In this document: one piece after another, positions 34,091-47,204 of the stretch
Numbering within the stretch: the stretch's first letter is position 1
Layout of the letters: each line of letters begins with the position of its first letter
Source of the DNA: Prinsepia uniflora
Lineage: Eukaryota; Streptophyta; Magnoliopsida; Rosales; Rosaceae
NCBI GenBank assembly: GCA_032719365.1
Contig: CM064862.1
Location: 81,775,628-81,839,627, forward strand
Reading direction: 5' to 3'
Length of the DNA stretch: 64,000 nt
Notes under the pieces: model-generated
Told to the model about the DNA's origin: nothing
Database searches by the model: none
The model's input: the letters and a program-made list of their open reading frames with translations, nothing else
Translations under genes and position numbers: made by a program

Positions 34091-35103
34091 TTTTGAATAC
34101 CTCTTATATGAAAAAATATCTTTTTTATATACTGTTTGAAAAGGAATCGAATTGACAAAATTGGCCATTCTACTTCATCATTAAAATGGTCGTTATTGTA
34201 TTTTCCCTCCGGGGGTGAGCTGCAGTGGCGTGTGGTACCTTGGCGCTTAAAATGTAAAACATGTGCTTGTAGCCTTTGTACCTTGATGTTTTACCATTTT
34301 CTTATCTAATTGGACTGGACCCTTAGGCCCAATTTCTTTCAGTTGTAAAATTAGGCATAATGGTGTGGATACTATTTAGGTCGGAATCAAATAAGAACAT
34401 TCTTAACCATTCAAATGAGTATACTTGCTACTATAACTCGCCTACGGTTGTGGCTTGTTACTTGTCACGGTGCTTGGCCCACGGTTGTTCGGTTTGTGGG
34501 TTGCGGCTGTTGTTCGATATAATCGTCTCCGTGTCCCGTCACAACTCACAAGCGACAGTGACTTGTTTAAGCATTTTGCGTGATGGCATTGGTAAGTTAG
34601 CATAACTATGAGTCGCTGATTTTGTTTAAGAATATTAAAGCAGCATTCCACTGGACATGGAATACGTGGAATAATTTGTCTCATTGATACTTTCTAATAA
34701 AAACGAAATGACAATAATTTAGTTACCGTCACCTCCAAAATAGTCTCCTTTTGATTCGGCTGCCATTGGGCGTCAACATAGCATGGATCATCGATGGTCT
34801 AGGACTCTTCCTAGGAAGGCTTCTGAAGCTTGAAATTTGAATTCTTTGATTGCGGAAATTTGATTTTTTTGGTTGTGGTTGCCCTGGAGGCACATGTTGT
34901 GTTAGCTGTTTAAAATCACCTTTTTGCCACTTACAGGATAACTAGGTTAGCATGCTACGCCCAAGTTCCCAACAGTCAACCATCAGGGCCTAAGATGCCT
35001 TGAATCTTGATATAAACATATGAAGAAGATGAGGATTGAACAGAAAAAAAAAATTGCGATTCCATTAAAACATCATCAAACTCATACAAAAAACATTAAG
35101 GAA
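34091..35103. other. Intergenic region between SFC1 and EBP1
   Basis: About 1 kb with no gene-like frame, no LTR ends and no clear repeat. It must contain the remaining upstream sequence of EBP1 and the region beyond the SFC1 3' UTR. Confidence 0.6.
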
Positions 35104-35109
35104 TTTATT
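35104..35109 (-). terminator. Candidate poly(A) signal AATAAA of SFC1
   Basis: AATAAA on the minus strand, about 190 nt after the stop codon at 35301, a plausible 3' UTR length. Plant signals are degenerate, so this is tentative. Confidence 0.45.
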
Positions 35110-35300
35110 CCAATAATATAAAGAAGTTGCCTATTCTTCCATCTAAAACTTTAGTGACGACGGGTGCTTATTTGGTGAAGAAGCAAAAGAAACTCGATTC
35201 AAAGAAGAAATGCTGAGAACTAAAAATGACTAAGGAATGCCCCCTACCGCTAGCAATGGAATTAAAACCCAGAACTAGTAAAGCCAAAGAAATGACATAC

Positions 35301-37187
35301 CTACAAGGGTGCAGGTGCTTTAGCAAGATATTGTTTCTCATACAATCCTATAACTTGGTCAGCCACAGCCCACACAATGGCCTGCCCAGGCGGTATCCTC
35401 ATCAGCCGAGGCATTAGTCCTTTCCATAAGGCAAGAAGCCCTTCCTCTGCATATATTGTTCTGATAGCATGGATCATGCCTTTGTATTTCATCTCACCAT
35501 CAGGACCTCGGCTCTGAGCCATCAGCCTTGTTTTCACAACATCGAAGGGACCGGTGCAAAAGGGACCTGCTGTGCCTGCAAGGAAACCCGATATCATTGA
35601 CTGCCAAGGCAACAAGACTCTCCCATCTCCTTCATGCTTCTTCCATAACAGAACATCAAAAGCATTTTTGGCTGAAAACATGGCAGCCTGGTTCGTCCCA
35701 TTGCGCATAACAGTTGGGGATGCCCCCGACCACAGCCCACGGAGGCCTTCTTCCTTAATGATCGTGGTGGCACAGTGTACTGGACCCTTATACTTCAGAA
35801 GCTCGTGACTCAGTCCTTTCTGTTGCTGCAATCTAATTTTAACCACCTGCACCAATACAATTACATAACAACTTTTAATTTGTCAACTCCTCAAATTATT
35901 CCCATATACATGTCCAAACCAATGCTTACGATGAAGAAATGACTTTAGCAAGCCTAATCAGTAATCAACAAATCAAAAGTCATATCAGTCCACAAATGAA
36001 TAAATTAAAGAGGTGATTTGAATTCCCTGCAAGATGAAATGTTCTTTTAAAGCTCTAAGTCATAACATAATTCTATGTATTGACCCGCGTATAGAATATA
36101 AAGATGGAGTATCGACCTCGCCTTTTATGAGAGTCGAACCTGACCACTCACCACATAGTGGGGAGGGATTACTTGTCTCACATTAGAAAACTGAAAATGT
36201 TCGTGGTGTAAAGAGTCATTGGGCACACTTTCTTAAATCTAGCTTTTGGAGTAAAATCTACTCATAGGCTCTAAACAATTGGTATTGAAGAGCCTGATCG
36301 GGGCCAAGAGTCCAACATAGGGGCAACCTAGTTTCAACAGACAACTGGGCAAGGCTCCCCCGTAAGGGGTGACAGAATACTAGTGTATTAGGGTCACGGG
36401 TATTATGCATAGGCATTCAGGCGGTCGCTAATAGATATGGGCATAATACAGATACTACTGTGTCTGATTGGTTTAAAGAGCTCTTGGGCACCTTTCCCTT
36501 TCGGGGAAGTTCAACCTGGCTCTTAACACAGCTATCCCAACTGCCCTGCTTCTAAACATCGCTAGGAAAGATTGGTTATCAATTTTGAGTAGTGTCAACA
36601 AACTTCTCTGTCCATAAACAAAAATTAAACTAACATTTCCACAAGGAACAAATTAAGCAATAACCTGGAAATGGGAATCTACAACACTCAAATTTATGCA
36701 TTCTACCAACTGAATCCCACATTCAAATAACCAGAGAACCCCAAAACAATCTAAAAATCAAGCACAGGGTACAGACCTCAAATGGAGTGACAATGACGAG
36801 AGCTTCGAGAACTCCAGCTCCGAACCCAGAAATGAGCCGGCCGTGATTGCTGACCTTCCCAGTCTCGGTGTCCTTAAACGCGCTCTGAAGCACGGCATTA
36901 GAGCCCATGCGAAGCGCATACTTCAAGGTCAGATGAGTGGCAAAAGGCGTCAAGCCTTTCCAGAGAGCCCGGACGCCTTCGGTGCGGGTAACAGTGGCTC
37001 CGCAGTGGATAATTCCCTTGTAGGTCCCTGTCCGGTCAAGCTGGAGCCGTGTCTTGATAACGTCGATGGGCTGCAGACACGAAGCTTCCACGATCCCGCC
37101 GAGCGAGCCAGACAAGGCCTTCACGTACGGGGGAATGGGCTTCTTGGGTGGCGGACTCGGCGGATTGGGGTTTTCATCCTCTTTCAT
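35301..37187 (-). CDS. SFC1: Mitochondrial succinate/fumarate carrier, 2 coding exons
   Basis: Exons on the minus strand: 37187-36777 (137 codons) and 35846-35301 (181 codons plus stop), joined by a 930-bp GT-AG intron (GAG|GTCTGT ... GGTGCAG|GTGGTT). The 318-aa product has the three repeats of the mitochondrial carrier family with signatures PIDVIKTR (40-47), PFEVVKIR (135-142) and PFDVVKTR (236-243), six expected membrane helices and no obvious cleaved presequence. Sequence such as GLTPFATHLTLKY and GFLAGTAGPFCTGPFDVVKT matches plant succinate-fumarate carriers. Known role: exchange of cytosolic succinate for mitochondrial fumarate across the inner membrane, linking fatty-acid use and the TCA cycle in seedlings. 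The Pro-rich N-terminus (NPNPPSPPPKKPIPP) is less conserved than the rest. The start is the only upstream ATG in frame that gives this N-terminus. Confidence 0.95.
36174..36500 (+). mobile_element. Possible TRIM retrotransposon relic in the SFC1 intron
   Basis: TGTCTCACATTAGAAAAC begins a roughly 104-bp segment ending GGCTCTAAACA, followed at once by ATTGGTATTGAAGAGCC, a close but imperfect match to the TGGTATCAGAGCC primer site. A second stretch at about 36463-36500 (TAAAGAGCTCTTGGGCACC) resembles TAAAGAGTCATTGGGCACA inside the first, as a degenerate second LTR would. It is opposite in strand to the gene. Confidence 0.45.
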
Positions 37188-38328
37188 GGGTCCTTTAGGA
37201 ATTCAATTCCAATTTCCTCACTGGAAGAAGAAAAGAAGAGAAGTTGTTTCTCTTCTCTTCTTCTCCTTCTTGCTGGTGACTTAGAGAAACAGAAATTGTC
37301 CTTGTTGCTGTTGTTCAAATTCAATCACCATGAAGCAGCCAATATGAATATGGGGATTGGCAGGGGCAATTGTTTAATGGGTTAAAATATGATGCATTTA
37401 GAATTATGGCTGTCATAAACATGGGTTTTGTGCATAAACAAAGCAATCAATTATCAATGGCGTAAGCGAAATGAGAATATTTCACTGACTCGGGAGATTT
37501 GCCGCAGCCAATTCAGGTCGCCTCGTGCTTAGGAACAGCTGGGCCGTAGGATTTTGTGCTCGTGTCTCACAAACGGGCTTGGTAAGCCCAACTCTAAAAC
37601 CATGGACTAATTTTAACAATACTGACAATGAGTCAATGAGAGATCATAAGGATCTTATAACAGATTTTTCTGATGTATTTACTTTAGAGTCCAATTTTGC
37701 TCCTCATTAAGGGTATGGTGACTACATTTATTATTAAGGTCAGAATTTAGCATTTTTTTTTATAAAGTATGAGTAATATTATTTTGACGTGGCATTCTAT
37801 TTAACATAAAAAATAAATATAAAGTGATTTAATGTATTAAAATAATATTATTAATTGATTGTCATCCCATTTAATTCAATTAAGATAGTTTAACTCTCAT
37901 TTCCCATTAAATAATTATAATTAACGATTTCAATTTTTTAGATGGAATGGCATAGGAGCTTTATAAAAACTAATTAGGACATCCTTACATACCCTCCCTA
38001 TGGACAAGAAAGGTCAAAACGAAGTTTTCGGCTGGCACTAGTGAGCACTTAGTTTTCGGGGAATGGATTACCAGAAGATGTAGAGTGCTCAAATTCCAAA
38101 GTCAACTAAAAGATAGTCATCCACTTAATATAATAACAAAAACTATTGTTTTTAGTATTCCATATTAATCTAAATTATGAAAATTCAGAGTTAATAATTT
38201 AGATGGTAAGGCATCCACTAGTTTATCGTAATACACTAGTAAGAATTGTATGCACCTTGCTATGTTGTTAAATTGATTATAAACATGAATTCTACAAAAT
38301 GAAAAAAAAAAATCTTGAAAAGATAATT
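37188..38328. other. Region upstream of SFC1: 5' UTR, promoter and AT-rich intergenic DNA
   Basis: Positions 37200-37290 are rich in GAAGAAGAAAAGAAG on the plus strand, so the transcript 5' UTR would be CT-rich, common for plant leaders. Beyond about 37400 the DNA is AT-rich with no gene-like frame. No clear TATA box was picked. Confidence 0.5.
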
Positions 38329-40010
38329 TGAAACGACCCCGAAATTTAAGAACCGTATTTTTAGACATTTTAAATGGAAATTGACTATTTTGCTTTTGTC
38401 GGTAATGCAAGTTTGAAAGTTGAATTTTATTCGGAGAAATTATTACATGTTTATCTAGGACCTCTTACGTAAGTTTTGGAATTCTAAATTCATACACAGA
38501 CGACACGTGAGAATCGAAGATCGTACGTGTAAATTATAGGTCTAAACTGGTACGTTCGTGTACGTATCGTGGCAAATGAAATTCGGTCTTTTGGGTAAAT
38601 GGCGAGTCAACACCTGTTATGGGTGTCAGTACTAATGTGTGACACTTGTCACACATCGACATTATTTTTTCATTTATGGGCATGGCAAAAGGAAGAGAAA
38701 AAAAATGAGGAGAAAAGATCAAACAAAAACTTGGTCTGGAATTTAGATCAAATTGATATGAACTATATATATATATATATATTCCTCCCTCATGAGCAGA
38801 ACCACGTGAATATGGAGCTGTGAGGGGATGACACAAAAACAGAAACCAAAAGACCACCTTACTGGAAAGGAAAGGGAGAAGAGTCAAGTTGCTGAAATTC
38901 AAGGTCAGGGAGTTTACTAGTATGATCCCTATACATGGGCGATCAAAGTCAGCCCAAATTTTAGGATGTTGGATGCGGGAAAAGCTGTCGGAATGGAGTT
39001 TGAATACTGGCCAGAGTTTTGAGCTCTTTCTCGTGAAACCAAGGTAAAGTTTTGTATTTTTGAGATCAAATTTGTGTTTATGGCATTGAGTAGAATAGGT
39101 TTGATGGATTGAATGCATAAATTGGATGAAATTTGGAGGAAATAGCTTGAGCGTTTGTTACCCGGCTCGGAACCCAATTGCATAAATTCGAGTCAACCCG
39201 GCTCGAGATTGAAGGCAACTACGCCTGCGACTGCAAATGCAAGTGCTTGGGGAGCGGATGCCCGACCGTCCACTAGCACGTAGCGGTGTGTGGAGGAGTT
39301 CCTTCGAGTCCCGCCAACACGTGTTTTAATGTTTTTGATGTTACACACATGTTGGCGCAAGTTTCGGGTCAATCAGACATCGCTTTGGGGTAGCTCTAAG
39401 TGCCTGGAGTGGCGATGTTTGTAGGTAAAACACATGTGGAGCTCCTGTGGTTTTCTAAGTATAAATACAAATTTCTTATATGATTGGCTTATCAAGATAG
39501 GACTTAGTAAGAGTCGGAATATCGAATCAGGACTTCGAAAGAGCCGAAGATATCAGATTGGGCTCGAGAAGAGCCAGAGATATCTGATTATGGCTTGGAA
39601 AGAGATTAACGAGTCTTAAGTCAACCAAATCATAAAAACTAAATAGATCACATCATTGAGGCATGATGTATGAGTTAATGGCTGACAACCGGGGAAAAAT
39701 ATCGGCTTGTCTGATATAATGATTTATGTCATGGTAAACAACGAAGGTCTAATTTATTGACTAGGATTAACTTCGTGATAAGGTTCAGTAGGTTGGTATG
39801 GGCAGTGACCCTAGACTAATGAATTATGGTTGGTATTGATCCCTTGTCTGACAAGTGTAAAGAAAGTTTGAGCTTTTATAAGGAAGGTTCTGCTAGCTTT
39901 CCAAAGGTTTAAAGGTCTGAAGGGTATTCTTAGAACTTTTGTGTAGCTGTCAGATGGAAACAAGATCTTTCACAGTTATCAATGTGATTTTGGAAAGGGT
40001 CATGTCGTGA
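38329..40010 (+). mobile_element. Diverged solo-LTR-like element, plus orientation
   Basis: It starts TGAAACGACCCCGAAATTTAAG, a diverged form of TGTAACGACCCGTCC, and ends near GGTCATGTCG (about 40006), resembling GGGTCCTGTCA. Inside are the conserved hairpin ATGTGTGACA/TGTCACACAT (38635-38656), a (TA)n run at 38764-38782 that could be a TATA box, and CTGTCAGATGGAAACAAGATC near the 3' end, like the CTGTCAGATGGGAGCAGGAT of related LTRs. Clean target duplications were not found. Confidence 0.6.
38635..38656 (+). other. Hairpin ATGTGTGACA / TGTCACACAT
   Basis: Perfect 10-bp arms with the same CT centre and inner GTGACA/TGTCAC as the hairpin at 20972-20995, but different outer bases that still pair. 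Confidence 0.75.
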
Positions 40011-40400
40011 TTAACTATTTACATACATTATCCTCTGTTTATTTACATGATTTTACATTTATTATAGCAATAATGGATAGCTAAAAAGCAAGCATGATTT
40101 ATATGCGCATATATATACATACAATTATAAAGACCATTAAATAATGACTCTAAGATGTAAAATGTAAAAATATTGTTTTTTTTCAAGAAATAAAATATAA
40201 AATATAAACGCTAATAGTCTAATATAAGTTATATAATTGACAAAATAATTTGTGGTTTATTAATATTGATACACCCAACCCAAAAAGTACACTTAGGGCA
40301 CAAAGATCGAGGCATACAAGTCGACATCCGGACGATGACGTCCAAATGACGAAAGCATTTTAATTTAAAATGTTGCATTTTGGGTTGGTTGGGTGAAATA

Positions 40401-43400
40401 TGACAAGACCCATCCCAATCCCCCCGGGATTACCGTGGGATGTGTCATGCTCCCGTCTGACACGAACTGTCAGACAAGGGATAACCGAAAGTCGCTGCCC
40501 CGACGGGCGTCTAGAGTTCGCAAGGATCGATGGAGGAGGCATGCGATGTCCCAATCTCTGCTGCAGTCGCATCCGTGATCAACCTAAAGGGCATTAAAAA
40601 CAATAAAGGTTGTGAGTGGACGAAAATAAACAAATTCATAAAACACAATTTCACAAAGATATTTATGCCCTTCATTAAAACGTATGCATGCATTGAAAAC
40701 CAGCAAGTAAACTATTTACTAAAAACAACCGTTAGGGCCTTAGCCCAGAAACCGTAAAACCAAATCATGTGGGTCTCTACCCAAAACCATGAATGCCGAA
40801 AACCAAACATATATTATTTAAATCCGACATCCAGAATACCAATTTCAAATTCCAAGTGGGTCATCGTCCAAAACCATAACCGTAAATACTATTTCCAGGA
40901 AAACATGTTTAAACCATCCTGGGCATCCCAGATGCCTAGCGTCCCAGACGCTCGACGTCCCAGACGTCATATCTCACGGTATAATAATAAGCAACGCGTG
41001 CTGCCGGGGTCTCCCCGGGTCAATATCTCTGACATCCCAGATGTCTGACGTTCCAGACGACAAATCATAGCAATCCTGCTCCTGAGTCACTATACGGTCT
41101 GATAGCTCCGTACAATGACCCCTCGCAGGCAATGCACCATGACTTCCCCAGTGTCCCAGACACCTGGAGGAGACCATCACATATCCCCGTATCAAGATGG
41201 TTTATGGAAGATAGTTTATCAAATCATTTCAACATCTCAAGGGCCCTGCTCGGAATTTCCATAAAACCATCACCAATCCAACATCTGATTTATCAAATCC
41301 ACAACCATTTATTTAAATTCAATTAGGGCCCTGACCCGAAATCACATTTATAAACCAATTGGGCCTCATGTCCGATTTCGTAAACCAACTGGGCCACGAC
41401 CCGATTTCGTAAATCAACTGGGCCCCTGGCCCGATTATATGACTCAAATGGGTCTTAGCTCGATTTCGTAAATAACTGGGCCCCTGGCCCGATTTCATAA
41501 GCGATTGGGCCCCCAGCCCGATTACGTAACTCAATTGGACTCCAAGTCCGAGGTTTCCAAAACAATTGGGCCTCATACCCGAGTTTATCATTCCAATTTC
41601 AAACCATTTCATGAAATCATATCCAAAACCATAAGTATGGAAAATTAGTGTAAAACTGGAAAAAACCTCGATTTACGTGCAAGCACGTAAATCGCCTCGA
41701 AATGCGTGAAGCTATATAATTAACCAATACTCAAATCAACATCATATAATCACAATCATAATCCATATAAAATAGTTATGCATGCATAAATTTTATAAAA
41801 CCAAAGTCCACTCACAGACCGTTTAACCATGCGCCTCGATAAGCGTGCCATCGGCCTTCCCGGGCCTTGCCACTAACACCGGGACTCCCAAACCTGTCCA
41901 TATCACATTAGAGGGTTACTAACCTCTTCATTAACCTCTCATTCAAGTCCCGTAATTTTTCCGAATTTTTAACTATTTTTAAACTCGACTTAAAACCTTC
42001 GGACATCCCGAACAATGTCGAAACGGGATCCGATTGACACGAAACCAACACTAAAATGTTCGTTACATGGTATAGAATAAAAGTCATGTTGACCTCACCT
42101 TGGAATTTGTACCCACGCGCCTGCTACAGTGCCAAGCACTGTTCATCTCCTTCCTCGCCCGTTTCCCTGGTAAACGGGTCTGCAACCCGTGTCTTGACCC
42201 GACTCAATCCCTGCGAATAACCACTTAATTCCTTCAATTAAACTCTCAGATAACATCGTAATGGACTTAATTAAGGTTCTGTTTTACTCATTCAAGTCGA
42301 CATGGCCTGAAACCAGCTCAATCGAACACGGGTCCTAATCGGGTTCAATGTTCCAATTCATCACACAGTCACAGTTTCTTTCAATTAATTAGTTGGGAAG
42401 CTTCGTATACTCACTCTAAGGATGATTTCACAATTAATTTCACAAGAACTCACCTCAATCACCACGACTCCAAGCTCGAATTTTCTGGCCATCCACCACG
42501 TCCGTCCATGTCTCCAGGAGCTTCGAAAATGGCCACACTTGATTTGGATCGACTCATTAAGGTTCCAGGAAGCTTATTCGGACCTCAATTAGGCTTGGGC
42601 TGGCCTAAAACCGAAATTCGAATTTGAATTTATCAAAAACCAGTTTCGGGTTTTTGAACTTTCCCTCACCATTTTCCTCTCATTTTTCCATCTCTCCATC
42701 TCAGAGCACTTCTCTCAGTCCCTTAATCTCCTTCCCGTTCACAATTGCACTCAGTTTGGCCTTGGAAAGGCTAATCACGCGTGGGAAAGCACTCTGTTTT
42801 CTTCCCGTTTCAGAGACACCAACGGCAGAGAAAAGCAGTCGTGCACTCACCCATACTCTCCTGCTTCCCACACAAGGCATAAACATTCCATTATCCATTA
42901 AACAACTCCTCAACCCATCAATTCACCACATAAACAATCCACCCCCGTGCACTGATCATGTTCCCCATACACGGCTGTTCACAGCAGCAGCCCAAAATTA
43001 CCATTTTACCCTCCTTATGACAAATTACCAAAATGCCCCTCACACATCTAGACTTGTAACTTGGTCATTCGGACTCCGATCGACGCGTGCCGCTTGTCTA
43101 AGGACTCAGGGCATCGAGACCTTCCTAACGGTCCTTGGCCCTCGGCCATCGGACATCCCGGTCAAAAAGTCAACATCTTCCCCCTTTTCGTCCAAATTAC
43201 GAAAATGCCCTTGAGCTTCCGAACATCATAACTTTCACCTCGAACGTCGGAATCGAACGTGCCACCTGTCTATGAACTCGTGACGTCCCAAACTACGTCA
43301 CGATCATCGGTCAAAGTCCATTTGATAGCCCAAATTAAAAGTCAACGTTTTACCCATGACTAAGGGCAAAACGGTCATTTTGCATCGTTCGTCCGATTTC

Positions 43401-43479
43401 GTCCAACTAATCACCGATTAACCCCACTAATCATGATTAGTTACTAATTAAAACCCGGAATTCGAGACGGGTCGTTACA
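40401..43479 (-). mobile_element. Solo LTR, minus orientation, 3079 bp, target duplication AAATA
   Basis: Ends TGACAAGACCC and GACGGGTCGTTACA; perfect duplications AAATA at 40396-40400 and 43480-43484; no PBS or polypurine tract. It has the TGACGT dyad (43281-43300), the CTGGGCCCCTGGCCCGA array at 41330-41540 and candidate leader splice sites (GAG|GTGAGT at about 42455, CCTGTCC near 41893). Confidence 0.92.
41325..41545 (-). repeat. Array of CTGGGCCCCTGGCCCGA units
   Basis: Seven or so units with 20-25 bp linkers. This is the minus-strand counterpart of the array at 4630-4745 in LTR A. Confidence 0.8.
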
Positions 43480-44665
43480 AAATATAACCGGTGAAAACCA
43501 ATCACATTTCACCTAACAACGGAAGCATAGTGCATGGATGAAATTTGTTGATCATACATTACACACTACTTGTCAATACCCTATTATTCTGTTGATTCAT
43601 TCCAAGCCCGGAATTGAGTGCCAGAGTAGAAATCGTGCCTCCTCGAAATACATGCACACTAATAGGACTTGAGGGATTTAAAACACAAGAGTGAGTGAAC
43701 CCAATAGCTTATTTCAATATAAAACCATTTTTAGTAAATAAAATTTAACCCCTTGTTTTATTCGAAATCCCAAAATCTGTCATAATAAAGCTTTCACGTA
43801 ATACAAAAAATGATAATAATGATAATTTAATAATAATTTAAATAACACAACTAAATTAGCCATTCAGTAATCATAAATACATCACAATGTCAACCCACTA
43901 AATACTTTCTCTTGAGTTGCTCGAGCCTCACACTCGTAACACATACTGGATATCTTACTCACGTGCCTCGATCACGTGAAACACTAGGTGCTAAGCACTG
44001 CCACCTCGAGTTCCCTACAGCTCGGGGATAAGATTTGCGCTTTTTAACTAGTATAGCGAGGAACGTGGGTGAACGATCATGTAGAGGATTATTCTGAAGC
44101 CAACAAACGGGTACTAGATATCAGCGACTCCTAAGTGGGTTCTAACATCTATCTGAACAATGCACCGCGGACTAATATGCAATGCAACAAGTGACACGAC
44201 TCGGTACTTAGCATTCATGACCATCAGTCAAGGAACAATTACTATGCTCATAAAAGCACCATAAGATAATCTCTCATGCATATACCACAAATAACCCTAA
44301 ACAGCAAGTCACGCAATCTTGATACGTGCTACAATATTTACATTTTAAAATGTGCAAGTAAGTAGCCCAACGCAAGTAACTCAAACATACTGCACAACCA
44401 ATCACGTAGCAACCCATGCATGCTCGATAAGTATCATAAAGACAGCATCGTAAAACATGCAATAATATAGCATATTAAAACAGGTTTAAGGAAGGGGGTC
44501 CACTCACACACTGGTCGAGGAGTCAAAATCACCCGATGCACCAAGATAACACAAGCTCCAAGTCCATTTAATCCTATCAAGAACAATTATACAAGTTACC
44601 AAACAAATCCAACCCAAACTGGGCTGGAATGCAATCAAAACTATTCAAAATGATCATGAACTGTG

Positions 44666-44670
44666 CCCAC
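44666..44670. repeat. Target site duplication CCCAC (left)
   Basis: Identical to 52247-52251. Confidence 0.88.
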
Positions 44671-47191
44671 TGACAGGACCCACCCCGATTATCACCTCGA
44701 TAACCGGGACGAACCATGCTCCCGTCTGACAATCACACTCAAAAGACCAAAATAACCTCAAAGCAACCACAAAGCATACATTGTCAGACCAGGGACAAGT
44801 TATAATACGACGAGTCAACAGTAATACAGAGCATAGTAACAGTACAGGATAAGAACAAAGTCCTACTGTGAGCTGACTAAACACGCAACGGAAAACTCTA
44901 TGCCTCTGCCTCTGCCTCAGCGTTAGCCCCGACGCTTGCACCACGACCTGGAGGGTAATTAAAAACCATAAAAGTGTGAGTGGACTAAAAAGAAATAAGA
45001 GTTTCAAAAACCGTTTTCATAAACAAACCAGGATTTTGCCCTCCGTTTTAAAAACATGCATGCATAACTAAGTATCTAAAAACAAATATATAAACCGTAT
45101 GGAAACATCGTCATAAAAACATGAAATACCAAATATCATCATCCAATCAAACCTGCTGGATCTATCCTAGTCTTTAAACTCCCGAGTCTATAAACTCAAT
45201 CCAGGCCTCAATATAATCCGAGTCTTTAAACTCCCGAGTCTTTAAACATAACAGGCCTACGGGGAACAATCATAATATCCGAGTCTTTAAACTCCCGAGT
45301 CTTTAAACTCAATCCGGGCCTTTAAACCCAATCCGGACCCGCCCCCGTCATAATCATAATCCGGGTCATTAAACCCAATAACCAGATCCAGCAAATCCAA
45401 TCCAAATCATTTTTAAATCATTTCTAAATCCATGTCCAAACTCGAATTCGAAATCACTATTCCGAAGCCATGCCGGCGTTCAGAACCGTCATTCCGAATC
45501 CAAATCCAGAAATCCCTTTTTCCAAACTTTAAAACCAAATCTCGATTTCCGAAATCCGATTCTAAAACCGAAAACCTTGATTATCGAATCATGTTTCAAA
45601 ACTCATTTATAGTCTTTGAAAACAAGTTATATATTTAAATCCCAAAATCATAGCATCGAAATCATAATCAAATCATATCTCGTAAAACGTGTCGGAATAT
45701 GTATAAATCTAAGAAATGCCACGAAAAACGTGCAATTATGTAAAACAAATATAGAATAATCAATAGCATGAAATCATATTTAAAAACATCGAACAAGTAT
45801 ATAAAAACAGTTATGCATGCTCGGTTAGAAAAGAAAAGTCCATTCACTAGATCCGAATGTGTCAATCGCGTCCTGTACGCTCCTCAGCTGTCTCAGGAAT
45901 ATCCCGACCTGTCAAAAGTCACCATTCCGGGTCACAAACACTTCAGTTAAGCTCTCACTAATTTTCCCCAATTTTTTGGCATTTTTAAACGTAATTAAAC
46001 GAACCCCTAAACCTTCGAACACTCAAAATTACCCCAATACAGTGTCCGATCGACTCGAAACATGTCTTAAAGTGTTCGTTACATCGATTAGAGTGAAAAC
46101 CATGTTGGACACTTCCCCAGAACATGCCTTACGAAACCTCACGCACTGCCCAAAAGGGCTGCGCGTGGGAGCCACGTGCATGCTACTGTTCATCGTCAAC
46201 CTCTAGCCAACTCGGTTCAGACCGGTCTAGACCGGTCCGGTCCAACCGAGCCGACGAGGCCGGTTTTCACCCATTTTCAGTCCATTTTCAGTCCTTTGTT
46301 CACCACTAGGTTCATCCTTGAATTTAAGATTGATTCCCTTAACTAAAACACGAAACAAAGCCCTACACCTTACCTCTTAAATGTCGAACCAGAACTTTGA
46401 AATTCCAGTCGCGGTTCCCGGCCACCAGCCGCCTTCTCAGGGCACGGGTTCGACTCCTCAGCTCAAAGACAACTTCCTACAACTATTAGGACCAATAAAA
46501 CGCTTCAACAACACTCCAAAACCCACGAATTTTGATTTGAACCAATTTCAAAATGGGTCGATGTAAACTCACGGCCTCAGTTTCTTTTTTTCTCTTCGAC
46601 CGATTAATCGGCCATTTAAAATGTGTAACCGTCTAGGAGTAGGCTAGAAACCTCTAGGAAGTCACCAGGTGTCAAACACCCTGTGGACACAGCCCAAAAT
46701 ATCCAATCCCAACTCCCCAGATGGCCTTATCTAATTGGGCACACTTCCCCAGGTGTTTAAAAGACCAAACTGCTCTTGAAAGTCCAAATTACCATTTTAC
46801 CCCTCACCTATCTAGACCCGTAACTTAACCGTCTGACGTCCGATGGCGGTGTGCCGCCTGTCGTTGTAATCAGAACCTTGAGACCTACCTAACGGTCCTC
46901 GGTTTGCTTGAAGAAAACTTGTTGTGCAAAAAGTCAACAAATTCCCCCCTTTTAACCAAATTACAAAAATTCCCTCGACCTTCCGAACATCATAACTTCC
47001 TCCTCGGATGTCGGAATCGGACGTGCCACCTGTCTATGGACTCATGATGTCCCGAACTAAAAGTCAACATTTTGCCCATTCTATGGGGAAATGCGCCATC
47101 CGTCCAAAAGTATCCAACTAATCACCGCTTCTCTTCGCTAATCCGTCATTAACCACTAATCTAATCCCGACTTCCGGGACGGGTCGTTACA
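44671..47191 (-). repeat. 3' LTR of the gag-only element
   Basis: It runs from TGACAGGACCCACCC to GACGGGTCGTTACA. It holds the CGAGTCTTTAAACTC array (45165-45385) and the RY palindrome ATGCATGCATAA near 45056. It has a stretch near 46380-46600 that is missing from the 5' LTR. Confidence 0.9.
45165..45385 (-). repeat. Array of CCGAGTCTTTAAACTCC units
   Basis: Six to seven units; the same family as 10340-10560, 50390-50580 and 58270-58500. Each is a palindrome around TTTAAA. Confidence 0.85.
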
Positions 47192-47204
47192 ATCTACCCT
47201 CCTT

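Noticed and set aside
38534..39118. 194-aa minus-strand frame, the longest in the window
   Set aside because: It lies antisense inside a diverged LTR and includes a (TA)n run read as IYIYIYS; no domain similarity was recognised.
42624..43214. 196-aa plus-strand frame
   Set aside because: It is antisense to the solo LTR at 40401-43479, rich in Ser/Leu/Pro with no domain. The same LTR region in other copies is full of stops.
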